The notes below the pieces were generated by a model. The model made no database searches. It was not told the origin of the DNA and was given only the letters and a program-made list of their open reading frames with translations. A program made the position numbers and the translations under genes. A stretch of 64,000 bases of DNA from Tsuneonella flava (GTDB taxonomy: Bacteria; Pseudomonadota; Alphaproteobacteria; Sphingomonadales; Sphingomonadaceae), in NCBI RefSeq assembly GCF_002870965.1, contig NZ_PHSO01000007.1, positions 124,001 to 188,000 of the forward strand, written 5' to 3'. Below, one piece after another: positions 9,081-18,462 of the stretch (its first letter is position 1; each line of letters starts with the position of its first letter).

Positions 9081-9938
9081 ATGGTCCAGCGTTTTGAAGG
9101 CACCAACGATTATATCGCCACCGACGATCTGAAAGTGGCGGTCAATGCCGCTGTCACGCTCCGTCGCCCATTGCTGGTGAAGGGGGAACCGGGCACCGGC
9201 AAGACCGTGCTGGCGCAGGAAATCGCCAAGGCAATCAATGCCCCTCTGATCGAATGGAACGTCAAATCGACCACCAAGGCGCATCAGGGGCTATACGAAT
9301 ACGATGCCGTCGCCCGGTTGCGCGATGGCCAGTTGGGCGAAGAGCGCGTCCACGATATCCGCAACTACATCAAGCGCGGCAAATTGTGGGAAGCTTTCAC
9401 CAGCGAAAAGCTGCCTGTCCTTCTGATCGACGAAATCGATAAAGCCGATATCGAATTTCCCAACGATCTGCTGCACGAACTCGACCGGATGAAGTTCGAC
9501 GTGTACGAAACGCAGGAGACAATCGAAGCGAAAGAGCGCCCGATTGTCGTGATCACTTCGAACAACGAGAAGGAATTGCCCGACGCATTCCTGCGCCGCT
9601 GTTTCTTCCATTATATCAAGTTCCCCGATCACGATACGATGCGGGAAATCATCGAAGTGCACTTCCCGGGCATCCAGAAAGCTCTGGTCACCAAAGCGAT
9701 GGAAGTGTTCTATGAACTGCGCGAAGTGCCAGGCCTGAAGAAGAAGCCGAGCACCAGCGAATTGCTCGACTGGCTCAAGCTGTTGCTCAATGAAGATATG
9801 CCGCTGGAAGTCTTGCAGAATCAGGATCCGACCAAGGCTATCCCACCGATGCACGGTGCGCTGCTGAAAAACGAACAGGACGTTATGCTGTTCGAACGTC
9901 TGGCCTTTATGGCCCGGCGCAATCCGGGCGGCCGCTAG
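9081..9938 (+). CDS. MoxR-type AAA+ ATPase
   Basis: A 285-residue AAA+ ATPase of the MoxR branch. Walker A is GEPGTGKT near residue 37, Walker B is LLIDEID near 115, and sensor 1/arginine-finger residues lie in VITSNNEKELPDAFLRRC near 155. MoxR proteins act as chaperones that activate metalloenzyme or membrane complexes, usually together with VWA-domain partners. The downstream VWA (CoxE-like) gene is that expected partner, with a DUF817 gene in between. A strong AAGGGAG ribosome site precedes ATG 9081. The substrate complex is not encoded in the window. Confidence 0.93.
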   Translation: MVQRFEGTNDYIATDDLKVAVNAAVTLRRPLLVKGEPGTGKTVLAQEIAKAINAPLIEWNVKSTTKAHQGLYEYDAVARLRDGQLGEERVHDIRNYIKRGKLWEAFTSEKLPVLLIDEIDKADIEFPNDLLHELDRMKFDVYETQETIEAKERPIVVITSNNEKELPDAFLRRCFFHYIKFPDHDTMREIIEVHFPGIQKALVTKAMEVFYELREVPGLKKKPSTSELLDWLKLLLNEDMPLEVLQNQDPTKAIPPMHGALLKNEQDVMLFERLAFMARRNPGGR

Positions 9939-9939
9939 G

Positions 9940-10815
9940 CTGAAACCGCGCGAAACAACCCGCTTTGCCGCCATCCGTGCGCGGCTCGAAACGTTCGAGC
10001 CGCGCGCTGGCATCTATGCGTGGTTATACGAATTCGCACTGTTCGGCTTCAAGCAAGGCTGGGCATGTCTGTTCGGCGGACTGATGCTGGCACTGCTGGT
10101 CGGAACCCATCTGTTTTATCCCGCCGATGCTGCGCTGGCGCGATACGATTTTCTGACGCTCGCCGCGTTGGGAATACAGATCGCCATGCTGGCTCTGCGT
10201 CTGGAAACATGGGGCGAGGCCAAAGTGATCCTCGCCTTCCACGTCGTAGGCACTGTGATGGAACTGTTCAAAACGGCCTATGGATCATGGATATATCCCG
10301 AACCCAGCATTCTGCGGATCGGCGCGGTGCCGCTATTTTCGGGCTTCATGTATGCCGCCGTCGGCAGCTACATCGCGCGGGTATGGCGGATTTTCGACTT
10401 CCGCTTCACCGCCTACCCGCAGCGGTGGGCGACATGGGTTTTGGCGGTGGCGATCTACGTCAATTTCTTCGCCCATCACTGGCTGCCCGATATTCGCATG
10501 GCCCTTTTCGTAGCGATGATCGTGCTGTTCGCCCGCACCCGGATTTACTTCACCGTGTGGCGCGAACCGCGCTGGATGCCGTTGCTGATCGGATGGCTGC
10601 TGGTGGCCCTGTTTATCTGGTTTGCGGAAAACCTCGGCACGTTTGCACGGGCATGGACTTATCCCGATCAGGAGCACGGCTGGGCGATGGTGTCTCCGGC
10701 CAAGCTCGGCGCATGGTATCTGCTGATGTATATCAGCTTCGTTCTCGTCAGTTGGGTCGCGACGATACGCGCGCCCTTTGTCAGCGCTGGCTCACCGAAA
10801 CAACAAACGGTATGA
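9940..10815 (+). CDS. DUF817 family integral membrane protein (non-canonical start likely)
   Basis: A polytopic membrane protein of the DUF817 family, function unknown. The first ATG is at 10084, but the same frame upstream encodes a strongly family-like amphipathic leader and the first membrane helix, including YEFALFGFKQGWACLFGG at about 10027-10080. Between the upstream in-frame stop and 10084 there is no ATG, GTG or TTG. The only plausible initiators are CTG at 9940, one base after the moxR stop, or a rare ATC. I annotate from CTG 9940 (291 residues); the shorter 243-residue form from 10084 is the conservative alternative. About seven hydrophobic segments are visible, with a conserved HVVGTVMELFKTAYGSW stretch. 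It lies between a MoxR ATPase gene and its VWA partner. Confidence 0.72.
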   Translation: MKPRETTRFAAIRARLETFEPRAGIYAWLYEFALFGFKQGWACLFGGLMLALLVGTHLFYPADAALARYDFLTLAALGIQIAMLALRLETWGEAKVILAFHVVGTVMELFKTAYGSWIYPEPSILRIGAVPLFSGFMYAAVGSYIARVWRIFDFRFTAYPQRWATWVLAVAIYVNFFAHHWLPDIRMALFVAMIVLFARTRIYFTVWREPRWMPLLIGWLLVALFIWFAENLGTFARAWTYPDQEHGWAMVSPAKLGAWYLLMYISFVLVSWVATIRAPFVSAGSPKQQTV

Positions 10816-10822
10816 AATCCCC

Positions 10823-12004
10823 ATGTTCCTGAACTTTATCGACGAACTGCGTGCTGCCGGGATCAAGGCCAGCTTCAAAGAGCATCTCACTCTGCTCGAA
10901 GCACTGGACAAAGACGTGATCGAGCAGACGCCAGAGGCATTCTATTATCTTGCCCGCGCCACCTTCGTGAAAGACGAAGGGCTGATCGATCGCTTCGATC
11001 AGGTGTTCCAGAAGGTCTTCAAAGGGATCATGACCGATTATGGCCAGAACCCGGTGGATGTGCCCGAAGACTGGCTGAAAGCAGTTGCCGAAAAATTCCT
11101 TACGCCAGAGGAAATGGCCGAGATCGAAAAAATGGGTTCGTGGGACGAACTCATGGACACACTCAAGAAGCGTCTGGAAGAACAGGAAAAACGCCATCAG
11201 GGCGGCAACAAGTGGATCGGCACTGGGGGCACCTCGCCCTACGGCAATTCAGGCTACAACCCCGAAGGGGTGCGGATCGGCGGCGAGAGCAAGCATAAGC
11301 GGGCGGTGAAAGTGTGGGAGAAGCGGGAATTCCGCAATCTCGACAACACCCGCGAACTGGGCACGCGCAATATCAAGGTCGCGCTTCGTCGCTTGCGCCG
11401 TTTCGCCCGGGAAGGTGCGGCCGACGAACTCGATCTGGATGCCACCATCGAAGGCACCGCCAAGCAAGGCTGGCTCGACATCCATATGCGGCCAGAGCGG
11501 CACAATGCCGTCAAGCTGTTGCTGTTCCTCGACGTTGGCGGTTCGATGGACCCGTTCATCAAAGTGACCGAAGAGCTGTTCAGCGCCGCGACCAGCGAAT
11601 TCAAAAATCTCGAATTCTTCTACTTCCACAACTGCCTTTACGAAGGGGTATGGAAGGACAACCGCCGCCGTTGGGCCGAACGAACGAAGACGTGGGATAT
11701 CCTCCACAAATATGGACACGATTACAAAGTCGTGTTCGTAGGGGACGCGGCGATGAGTCCATATGAAATCACCCACCCCGGCGGCAGCGTCGAGCACATG
11801 AACGAGGAAGCCGGCGCTGTTTGGATGCAGCGGGTGACCAATACCTATCCGGCGACCGTCTGGCTCAACCCGGTGCCTGAAAACCAGTGGGGATACTCAC
11901 AATCGACCAAAGTCATGCGGCAACTGATCGATGATCGGATGTACCCGCTCACGCTCGGTGGGCTGGATGATGCGATGCGGGAATTGAGCCGCAAACACGG
12001 CTGA
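10823..12004 (+). CDS. VWA domain-containing protein (CoxE-like)
   Basis: A 393-residue cytoplasmic protein. The N-terminal half starts FLNFIDELRAAGIKASFKEHL, as in CoxE-like VWA proteins that pair with MoxR ATPases. The C-terminal half carries a von Willebrand A domain with the MIDAS-like motif DVGGSMDP near residue 238, the variant typical of this family. MoxR-VWA pairs remodel or load metal centres of target enzymes. The start at ATG 10823 gives the family N-terminus; the open frame extends 15 codons upstream without support. Spacing to the DUF817 stop is 7 bp, so moxR, DUF817 and this gene form one operon. Confidence 0.9.
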   Translation: MFLNFIDELRAAGIKASFKEHLTLLEALDKDVIEQTPEAFYYLARATFVKDEGLIDRFDQVFQKVFKGIMTDYGQNPVDVPEDWLKAVAEKFLTPEEMAEIEKMGSWDELMDTLKKRLEEQEKRHQGGNKWIGTGGTSPYGNSGYNPEGVRIGGESKHKRAVKVWEKREFRNLDNTRELGTRNIKVALRRLRRFAREGAADELDLDATIEGTAKQGWLDIHMRPERHNAVKLLLFLDVGGSMDPFIKVTEELFSAATSEFKNLEFFYFHNCLYEGVWKDNRRRWAERTKTWDILHKYGHDYKVVFVGDAAMSPYEITHPGGSVEHMNEEAGAVWMQRVTNTYPATVWLNPVPENQWGYSQSTKVMRQLIDDRMYPLTLGGLDDAMRELSRKHG

Positions 12005-12020
12005 TAACTCCGCAAATCGC

Positions 12021-13220
12021 TCAATACAGCAATAGCGGCGCAACGCTTTCACGCCACCCGGCTTCATCAGCGGCGGCGTGAGCATCAAGGTCGAACGGTT
12101 CGGCGCTGGCATCGTCGACCCATTCGCGCAAAGCCGGGCCACCGTTGATCACATCGATCGCCAGACGATCGAACTCGTACTCATAGGGGAAATCGCGCCA
12201 CAGCGCATATTCGGGGTAAAGCCGCCGGATCGCCTTGAACGCCAGCGCCTGCAGTCGCCAGGGGCGGAATGTGCCGTGATTGTAAAACCCATGTTCGGCA
12301 TGGATCATCAGCGCGCCGCACAATTCGTGCGCGTGCTTGTGGAATGTAGGCTCGAAGTAACAAGGACGGATCGCGCAGCCTGCCAGCCATTCCGGTGCCA
12401 GACGGCGCATTTCGGCCAGCACCGCAATCGCATCGATATCGGGCGCGCCGAACAACACCTCCAGCGGTCTGGTCGTGCCCCTTCCCTCGCTCAGATTGGT
12501 CCCTTCGAGCATGACTGTGCCGGCATAAGCTCTTGCCATATTGATATTGGCGGCATTCGGGCTGGGGTTGATCCATACCCGTTCGGCAGGCCAGCCATAT
12601 CCCGGCCCCGCTTCGGGCAGCCAGTGGTGCATCTCGATCACCCGATAGGCCACGTCGAGGTTGAATTCGCGAATGAACCATTCGCCCATTTCACCCATCG
12701 TCAGGCCGTGGCGCATCGGCATCGGCGCTGCACCGACAAAACTCTCCTGACCGTGAACGAGCAAAGTCCCCTCCACCGGGCGGCCCGCAGGATTGGGGCG
12801 ATCCAGCACCCACACTTCCTTGCCATGCTCTGCCGCAGCCTGAAGCAGATAGAGCAACGTAGTGACAAAGGTGTAGATGCGGCAGCCCAGATCCTGCAGA
12901 TCGAACAGGAAGACATCGGCCGTGCTCATCATCTGCCCGGTGGGGCGGCGCACTTCGCCATAAAGGCTGAACACCGGAATCCCCAGAATGGGGTCGGTTT
13001 CGTCAGCCGTCTCGACCATATTATCCTGCTTGTCGCCTTTCAGACCATGCTGCGGGCCAAACGCACTGGTAATATTGACCCCGGCGCTGATCAGGGCATC
13101 GAGGCTGTGCGTCAGGTCCGCTGTAACCGAGGCGGGATGCGCCACGAGCGACACGCGCCTGCCTTCAAGCGGTTTCCTAAGGTCGGGGTCGGCCAGCAGC
13201 CGGTCAATGCCGAATTTCAT
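12021..13220 (-). CDS. DUF1343 (NamZ-like) family protein, predicted exo-beta-N-acetylmuramidase
   Basis: A 399-residue DUF1343 protein. Characterised family members (NamZ/YbbC) release terminal N-acetylmuramic acid from peptidoglycan fragments. Conserved features are LVAHPASVT at the start, FGPQHGLKGDKQDNMVE near 60, the FDLQDLGCRIYTF segment near 105, and LSEGRGTTRPLEVLFGAP near 245. I start at [12 protein letters not shown] (ATG 13220), which overlaps the upstream DOMON-like gene by 4 bp. No signal peptide follows this start, so a cytoplasmic enzyme acting on imported muropeptides is the likelier reading. The activity is inferred from family members. Confidence 0.85.
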   Translation of the reverse strand: MKFGIDRLLADPDLRKPLEGRRVSLVAHPASVTADLTHSLDALISAGVNITSAFGPQHGLKGDKQDNMVETADETDPILGIPVFSLYGEVRRPTGQMMSTADVFLFDLQDLGCRIYTFVTTLLYLLQAAAEHGKEVWVLDRPNPAGRPVEGTLLVHGQESFVGAAPMPMRHGLTMGEMGEWFIREFNLDVAYRVIEMHHWLPEAGPGYGWPAERVWINPSPNAANINMARAYAGTVMLEGTNLSEGRGTTRPLEVLFGAPDIDAIAVLAEMRRLAPEWLAGCAIRPCYFEPTFHKHAHELCGALMIHAEHGFYNHGTFRPWRLQALAFKAIRRLYPEYALWRDFPYEYEFDRLAIDVINGGPALREWVDDASAEPFDLDAHAAADEAGWRESVAPLLLY

Positions 13221-13759
13221 GAACCTTGCGGTGCCGCAAGCGTCGCCGCGAAGCAAGCCGGATCGTGAAAGTCCGGCTTCGCTTCGGGGTGAGCCATCGC
13301 CCAATAGGATTTTACACCGCCATCTTCTTCGAGAATGGCAGTGATCGCCATCGCGGCGGGCAATTGCGGCAGAACATCGCGGGGGATCGCAGCGTCGAAA
13401 ATGGCAAAAGTCGATCCTTGCCGCAGCCCAACCTCAGGCTCCTGAGAGGCTGGCTGATTGCTCATCCCATCACGATAATCGGTGAATTGATATGCTGCCC
13501 AGCGGCCCGAAGGCGAGAGGTTGATCTCGACATATTCCGGCCCCCCTTCGGGTCTTACAAACAGCTCGAAACAGGTCGTCCGCCACAGCTCATCCTGTCG
13601 TCCACGCCCAGAATAAGAGGGGACGACCAGACTGCCCGATCCATCGACACGCCACCGGATGCGAATCAGACGATCGTCGAAACCGATTATCTTCGCTTCG
13701 ACCCGCGTAATCGCATGGGGTGAAAAATCGGGATGAGAGTGAAGTTGATACGTTTGCAT
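13217..13759 (-). CDS. DOMON-like domain-containing protein
   Basis: A 180-residue beta-rich protein resembling the DOMON-like single-domain proteins of sphingomonads. It shows [34 protein letters not shown] and a C-terminal [16 protein letters not shown] stretch, which resembles carbohydrate-binding or heme-binding beta-sandwiches. There is no signal peptide, so it is probably cytoplasmic. It overlaps the DUF1343 start by 4 bp (translational coupling) and is divergent from tyrS with 32 bp between starts. The coupling suggests a shared role in muropeptide or sugar handling, but no function is known. Confidence 0.82.
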   Translation of the reverse strand: MQTYQLHSHPDFSPHAITRVEAKIIGFDDRLIRIRWRVDGSGSLVVPSYSGRGRQDELWRTTCFELFVRPEGGPEYVEINLSPSGRWAAYQFTDYRDGMSNQPASQEPEVGLRQGSTFAIFDAAIPRDVLPQLPAAMAITAILEEDGGVKSYWAMAHPEAKPDFHDPACFAATLAAPQGS

Positions 13760-13791
13760 GTCCGCGCCCCCGTGCTAACCGCCCGCCCATC

Positions 13792-15000
13792 ATGAGCGAG
13801 TACACATCAGACCTTCTCCGCCTGCTCGACGAGCGCGGCTATGTCCACCAGATGACCGACGCGACGGGGCTGGATGCCCTTGCCGCGCGCCAGATCGTGC
13901 CCGGATATATCGGTTTCGATGCGACCGCCCCTTCACTGCACATCGGATCGTTGGTGCAGATCATGATGCTCCGCCGCCTGCAACAGACGGGGCACAAGCC
14001 TATCGTCCTGATGGGCGGTGGCACCACCCGGATTGGCGATCCCAGCGGCCGGGATGAAAGCCGCAAGGTGCTGGACGATGCGACAATTGCGGACAACATC
14101 GCCGGAATACGTACTGTCTTCGAACGTTTGCTGACGTTCGGTGATGGCCCGACCGACGCCATCATGGTGAACAACGACGACTGGCTCTCCCAGCTCGGCT
14201 ATATCGATCTGCTCCGCGACGTTGGCCCTCACTTTACCGTCAATCGGATGCTGTCGTTCGATTCCGTCAAGCTGCGGCTTGAGCGCGAACAATCGCTGAC
14301 TTTCCTCGAATTCAACTACATGATCCTGCAGGCCTATGACTTTGTGGAGCTTGGGCGTCGCCACGGCTGCCGGTTGCAAATGGGCGGCAGCGATCAGTGG
14401 GGCAATATCGTCAACGGCATCGAACTGTCCCGCCGCATGGAAAGCCGGGAAGTGTACGGCCTCACTACACCGCTTCTGACCACTGCCGATGGCGCCAAGA
14501 TGGGCAAGACCGCAGCAGGTGCCGTGTGGCTAAACGAACCGCAACTGCCTGCCTACGACTTCTGGCAATACTGGCGCAACGTGGACGATCGCGATGTCGC
14601 GCGTTTCCTGCGCCTGTTCACCGACCTGCCGCTCAGCGAAATTGCGCGACTGGAATCGCTCGAAGGGGCAGAGATCAACGCGGCGAAAATCGTACTGGCG
14701 AACGAAGTCACCAAACTGGTTCGCGGCGAGGAAGCTTCGGCATCGGCAGAAGCTACCGCTTCGCAAACATTTGCCGCGGGCGGCGCGGGAGACGACCTCC
14801 CTCGCCTGACAATCACGGCAGAAATGACTGTCGCCAACGCCTTGAAAGAGCTGGGATTCGTCGCTTCTGGTGGCGAATCCAAGCGCAAGGTGGCAGAAGG
14901 GGCAGTGAAAATCGACGGTGAGACAATCACCGATCCCACCGCACCGGCACGACCGGGCAAGATCAGCCTCGGCAAGAAGCGTCACGCCATACTGATCTGA
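13792..15000 (+). CDS. tyrS: Tyrosyl-tRNA synthetase
   Basis: A 402-residue class I aminoacyl-tRNA synthetase that charges tRNA-Tyr. The HIGH-type motif is LHIGSL near residue 46, the KMSKS-type motif is KMGKT near 233, and [14 protein letters not shown] near 192 is the tyrosine-binding region. The C-terminal about 65 residues form an S4 RNA-binding domain. The bacterial TyrS length is normal. The start [16 protein letters not shown] is at ATG 13792; an in-frame leader upstream overlaps the divergent gene and is not supported. A perfect 9-bp inverted repeat lies 20 bp after the stop. Confidence 0.97.
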   Translation: MSEYTSDLLRLLDERGYVHQMTDATGLDALAARQIVPGYIGFDATAPSLHIGSLVQIMMLRRLQQTGHKPIVLMGGGTTRIGDPSGRDESRKVLDDATIADNIAGIRTVFERLLTFGDGPTDAIMVNNDDWLSQLGYIDLLRDVGPHFTVNRMLSFDSVKLRLEREQSLTFLEFNYMILQAYDFVELGRRHGCRLQMGGSDQWGNIVNGIELSRRMESREVYGLTTPLLTTADGAKMGKTAAGAVWLNEPQLPAYDFWQYWRNVDDRDVARFLRLFTDLPLSEIARLESLEGAEINAAKIVLANEVTKLVRGEEASASAEATASQTFAAGGAGDDLPRLTITAEMTVANALKELGFVASGGESKRKVAEGAVKIDGETITDPTAPARPGKISLGKKRHAILI

Positions 15001-15020
15001 TTTTACTTATATTACAATTA

Positions 15021-15041
15021 CTTGTCCCAAAATGGGACAAG
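15021..15041. other. Perfect inverted repeat CTTGTCCCA-AAA-TGGGACAAG
   Basis: A 9-bp perfect stem with a 3-base loop lies between tyrS and the PilZ gene in a short AT-rich stretch. Downstream bases are not a clean T-run, so it is a weak candidate for a rho-independent terminator of tyrS. The symmetry and AT-rich setting fit an operator equally well. No identified regulator can be matched to it. Confidence 0.6.
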
Positions 15042-15110
15042 CGTTCTTAACTCTAAATCAGCATTTGGCGGTCATATTTCCCCCTCCACGCCACAGGGAG
15101 GATTTGGCAC

Positions 15111-15449
15111 GTGTCCGCAGGAGCTCAGCTTTCCGTCACCGATATGCGGCGCGCAGCGCGGCATCCGGTCGATTACACCGTGATCGCTGAGCATTTCGAT
15201 CATGGCGACATGAGCGTGCACATTGCCAATATTTCGGCTCACGGTTTCATGATTGACGACGGGCAAAGGCTGGCACGCGGCGATCGCCTGATAGTGCGAC
15301 TTCCCGTAATTGGTCGGATCGAAGCCTATTGCATCTGGGTTCGCGATGAACGTGCCGGATTTCAGTTCGAACGAATCATCCGCATCGACGACTTCATAGG
15401 CATGATCGACGAACTTCAACCCAATCCACGCTTGCGCCGTCGCCGTTAG
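15111..15449 (+). CDS. Stand-alone PilZ domain protein (c-di-GMP receptor type)
   Basis: A 112-residue single-domain protein. The RxxxR motif (RRAAR) near residue 10 and the (D/N)xSxxG motif NISAHG near 42 are the two c-di-GMP-binding signatures of PilZ, so binding is likely. The start is a GTG at 15111 preceded by a GGGAGGA site. It would act as a cytosolic adaptor controlling motility or envelope functions in response to c-di-GMP. No diguanylate cyclase or motility gene lies nearby, so its partner is unknown. A second PilZ protein is encoded at 29.1-29.5 kb. Confidence 0.88.
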   Translation: MSAGAQLSVTDMRRAARHPVDYTVIAEHFDHGDMSVHIANISAHGFMIDDGQRLARGDRLIVRLPVIGRIEAYCIWVRDERAGFQFERIIRIDDFIGMIDELQPNPRLRRRR

Positions 15450-15569
15450 AGCTGCTGCAAGGCCGCCGTTTCCGCGCCCGCTCTCGCGTTCCAGAACTAT
15501 AAAAGCAGAATAATTGCATAGGGTGAAAGCGGCTCTCGCTTCCCATCGATCATATGCACTGCCATTGCA

Positions 15570-16853
15570 GTGAATGTGAAAGACATCCCCCATCCCCTGA
15601 CTATCGCCAATTTTCGCGCATACTTCGCCGCCCGACTTGTCAGCACCGTAGCGGTCAGCGCTCAGGCAATTATCATTGGATGGCAGGTCTATGCCATCGC
15701 GCGGCAAACGATGGAGATTAAGCAGGCGGCCTTTTTGTTGGGCATGATCGGTCTGCTCCAGTTTGTGCCGCTGTTCCTGCTTACACCAATCGTGGGCCTG
15801 GTTGCCGATACATATGACCGGCGATGGATCGCGCGCGGAACCACGGCATTGCTCACAATCAACGCCGCAGCTCTGGGTCTGCTGACTTGGGCGGGCCTGT
15901 TGACGCTGCCCTATCTGTTCGTTGCGGCCGTTCTGATCGGGATTGCTCGCGCGTTTTCAGGACCGGCGTATTCCGCTCTCGCTCCCAACCTTGTCCCTCG
16001 CGAAAGCCTGCCGACAGCTATCGCGGTCAGTTCGATTGCCTGGCAGGCCGGCATGATTACAGGGCCGAGCGTGGGCGGCGTACTCTATGCCATCCATCCA
16101 GACATCGCTTATGGGTCGATTTCGGTAATGCTCGCGTTCTCTCTGGCGATGGCTTTCCTGATTGGGAAAGTGCCACAGCCTGCCGTGCAGAAGGATCGCC
16201 GCCCGCTCCACCGCGTGATCGATGGGTTTGCCTATGTTCGCAACAACCGACTGGTACTTGCGGCAATTACCCTCGACCTCTTTGTGGTCCTGCTGGCTGG
16301 GACGACTGCATTGCTGCCCGTATTCGCTCGGGATATCCTCCATGTCGACGCGGCCGGGTTCGGTATATTAGCGGCGGGCATGGGGATCGGTGCTGCAATC
16401 GCATCGATCTGGTTTTCGGTCCGCCCGATGAAGACCGAAGTCGGGATCAAGATGCTGGGTGCGGTCGTCCTGTTTGCTCTTGCGATCCTCACATTCGGGA
16501 TATCGCGCTGGTTCTGGCTGAGCTTCGGCGCGCTTGTCGTAGCAGGCGCGGCCGACATGGTTTCGGTTTACGTTCGCCAGTCGCTAATCCAATTGCATAC
16601 CCCCGACGAAATGCGTGGTCGTGTTGGTGCCGTTTCTGCACTGACCATTTCCGCCTCCAACGAATTGGGCGAAGCGGAATCGGGTTTTATGGCATCGATC
16701 CTCGGTCCGGTGGGCGCAGTAATCTTCGGCGGGGTCGCGGCAATCGGTATTACGCTTGCGTGGGCCTGGCTTTTTCCGGAACTCAGACACGCGCGAACCT
16801 TTGATCCAAAGGATCATTCTTCACCCGAGAAAAACAAGGAGGCAGTTTCATGA
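15570..16853 (+). CDS. MFS transporter, EntS-like exporter
   Basis: A 427-residue major facilitator protein with about twelve hydrophobic segments. The N-terminus [27 protein letters not shown] and the loop YDRRWIARG near residue 86 (motif A-like) fit the PF05977 exporter branch, which includes EntS (siderophore export). The C-terminal cytosolic tail is charged. The start is a GTG at 15570, with a second GTG two codons later; no good Shine-Dalgarno is seen. It overlaps cysK by 4 bp (ATGA), so the two are coupled. The substrate is unknown. Confidence 0.88.
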   Translation: MNVKDIPHPLTIANFRAYFAARLVSTVAVSAQAIIIGWQVYAIARQTMEIKQAAFLLGMIGLLQFVPLFLLTPIVGLVADTYDRRWIARGTTALLTINAAALGLLTWAGLLTLPYLFVAAVLIGIARAFSGPAYSALAPNLVPRESLPTAIAVSSIAWQAGMITGPSVGGVLYAIHPDIAYGSISVMLAFSLAMAFLIGKVPQPAVQKDRRPLHRVIDGFAYVRNNRLVLAAITLDLFVVLLAGTTALLPVFARDILHVDAAGFGILAAGMGIGAAIASIWFSVRPMKTEVGIKMLGAVVLFALAILTFGISRWFWLSFGALVVAGAADMVSVYVRQSLIQLHTPDEMRGRVGAVSALTISASNELGEAESGFMASILGPVGAVIFGGVAAIGITLAWAWLFPELRHARTFDPKDHSSPEKNKEAVS

Positions 16854-17770
16854 AAGCCGACAGCGTTCTCGCCACTATCGGAAACACCCCGCATATCCGC
16901 CTGTCGCGGCTATTCCCCGACCACGAAGTATGGGTAAAGTCAGAGCGTACCAATCCCGGTGGATCGATCAAAGATCGCATCGCACTGGCCATGGTCGAAG
17001 ATGCAGAGCGATCAGGGGCGCTTAAACCCGGCGGCACCATTATCGAACCAACCAGTGGCAACACCGGGATCGGCCTGGCGATGGTCGCCGCGGTCAAAGG
17101 TTACAAGCTGATCCTCGTCATGCCGGAAAGCATGAGTATCGAACGCCGCCGCCTGATGCTGGCCTATGGTGCCAGCTTCGACCTGACGCCCAAGGAAAAG
17201 GGTATGAAGGGTGCACTCGAACGCGCAAGCGAACTGGTCGCGCAAACCGATAATGCATGGATGCCTCAGCAATTCGATAATGCTTCCAACCCAACAATCC
17301 ATGCACGCACCACAGCACAGGAAATCCTCGCTGATTTCGCAGATACTCCAATTGATGCCTTGATTACGGGAGTGGGCACCGGTGGCCACCTGACCGGCTG
17401 TGCTGAAACGCTCAAGAAGACCTGGCCCGAAATGAAGGCTTTCGCAGTGGAGCCTGCTCTATCGCCCGTCATCAGCGGGGGGCAGCCGGGGCCCCACCCA
17501 ATTCAAGGTATCGGTGCCGGTTTCATCCCGGAGAACCTGCACACACAGGCTATCGACGGAGCGATCAAGGTCGATGCCGAACAGGCCAAGGAAATGGCCC
17601 GCCAATGCGCCGCGAAAGAAGGCCTGCTGGTCGGTATTTCGAGCGGTGCGACATTGGCCGCGATTGCCAGCAAACTGCCCGATCTTGGCAAAGGCAGCCG
17701 CGTGTTGGGCTTTAACTATGACACCGGCGAACGCTATCTGTCGGTGCCGGACTTCCTGCCCGAAGCGTAA
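16850..17770 (+). CDS. cysK: Cysteine synthase A
   Basis: A 306-residue PLP enzyme (O-acetylserine sulfhydrylase) that makes cysteine from O-acetylserine and sulfide. The PLP lysine sits in NPGGSIKDR near residue 39. TSGNTGIG near 67 binds the substrate carboxylate, and [10 protein letters not shown] near 175 binds the cofactor phosphate. A strong AAGGAGG site 7 bases before ATG 16850 overlaps the MFS gene's end, so strong translation is likely. The stop shares one base with the next start (TAATG). Together with gshB elsewhere in the window it feeds glutathione synthesis. Confidence 0.95.
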   Translation: MKADSVLATIGNTPHIRLSRLFPDHEVWVKSERTNPGGSIKDRIALAMVEDAERSGALKPGGTIIEPTSGNTGIGLAMVAAVKGYKLILVMPESMSIERRRLMLAYGASFDLTPKEKGMKGALERASELVAQTDNAWMPQQFDNASNPTIHARTTAQEILADFADTPIDALITGVGTGGHLTGCAETLKKTWPEMKAFAVEPALSPVISGGQPGPHPIQGIGAGFIPENLHTQAIDGAIKVDAEQAKEMARQCAAKEGLLVGISSGATLAAIASKLPDLGKGSRVLGFNYDTGERYLSVPDFLPEA

Positions 17771-18462
17771 TGGCGGAAGTCGTCATCTACCGCGATGACA
17801 AAACAGAGCTGACCGGGCATGTCTATCGCCCGGTCGGCACAGCACGCGCGGCGGTGGCGATATTCCCAACCATCATGAATCCGACGCCTGCCGTCGTCAC
17901 CAAGGCAGAAGCTTTGGCCAAGGCCGGGTATCTCGCATTTATTTGCGATTTCTATGGCCGGAATCCGCACGATTTTGCCGAAGCGCAAACACTGGCCAGC
18001 GATTTGCGACAATATGCCCCCGCCTATCGCCAGCGATTGGCCGCAGGTCTGGCTACTGTGCGAAAGCTGGCACCCGACCTGCCTCAGGCGGCAATCGGGT
18101 TTTGCATGGGTGGTCAGGCCGTGCTTGAACTGGCACGCAACAGCGCGGATCTTGTGCTTGCGGCGAGCTTCCACGGCTTGCTCAACACCGATCTTCCTGC
18201 CGAACCGGGCGCAGTGAAGACCCGTATTCTGGTGTGTCATGGCGATGCCGACGAACTGGTGCCACGGGAACAGGTGATCCAATTCTGGGAAGAAATGGAT
18301 CACAGCGGCGCCAACTGGCACTTCCACTCGTACAGCGGAGTCAAACACGGGTTCACCAACCCAAATGCCCCGCCCAATGGCGATATGGTGGCATACGATC
18401 CCAGCGCAGACCGGCAGAGCTGGTCGGCCCTGCTCAGTCTGCTCGATGAGGTGCTCGGTTAA
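17770..18462 (+). CDS. Dienelactone hydrolase family protein
   Basis: A 230-residue alpha/beta hydrolase of the dienelactone hydrolase family. The Cys-Asp-His triad is visible: GFCMGGQA near residue 114, HGDADELVP near 157, and SGVKHGF near 195. The family hydrolyses enol-lactones or related esters. No aromatic-degradation genes surround it, so the true substrate is open. The start overlaps the cysK stop by one base. It converges with the DUF1330 gene, with a 4-bp overlap of the 3' ends. Confidence 0.88.
   Translation: MAEVVIYRDDKTELTGHVYRPVGTARAAVAIFPTIMNPTPAVVTKAEALAKAGYLAFICDFYGRNPHDFAEAQTLASDLRQYAPAYRQRLAAGLATVRKLAPDLPQAAIGFCMGGQAVLELARNSADLVLAASFHGLLNTDLPAEPGAVKTRILVCHGDADELVPREQVIQFWEEMDHSGANWHFHSYSGVKHGFTNPNAPPNGDMVAYDPSADRQSWSALLSLLDEVLG

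Noticed and set aside
10020-10832. A 270-residue open frame on the plus strand in another frame over DUF817.
   Set aside because: The DUF817 frame has membrane helices and family motifs; this one is Arg-rich and motif-free.
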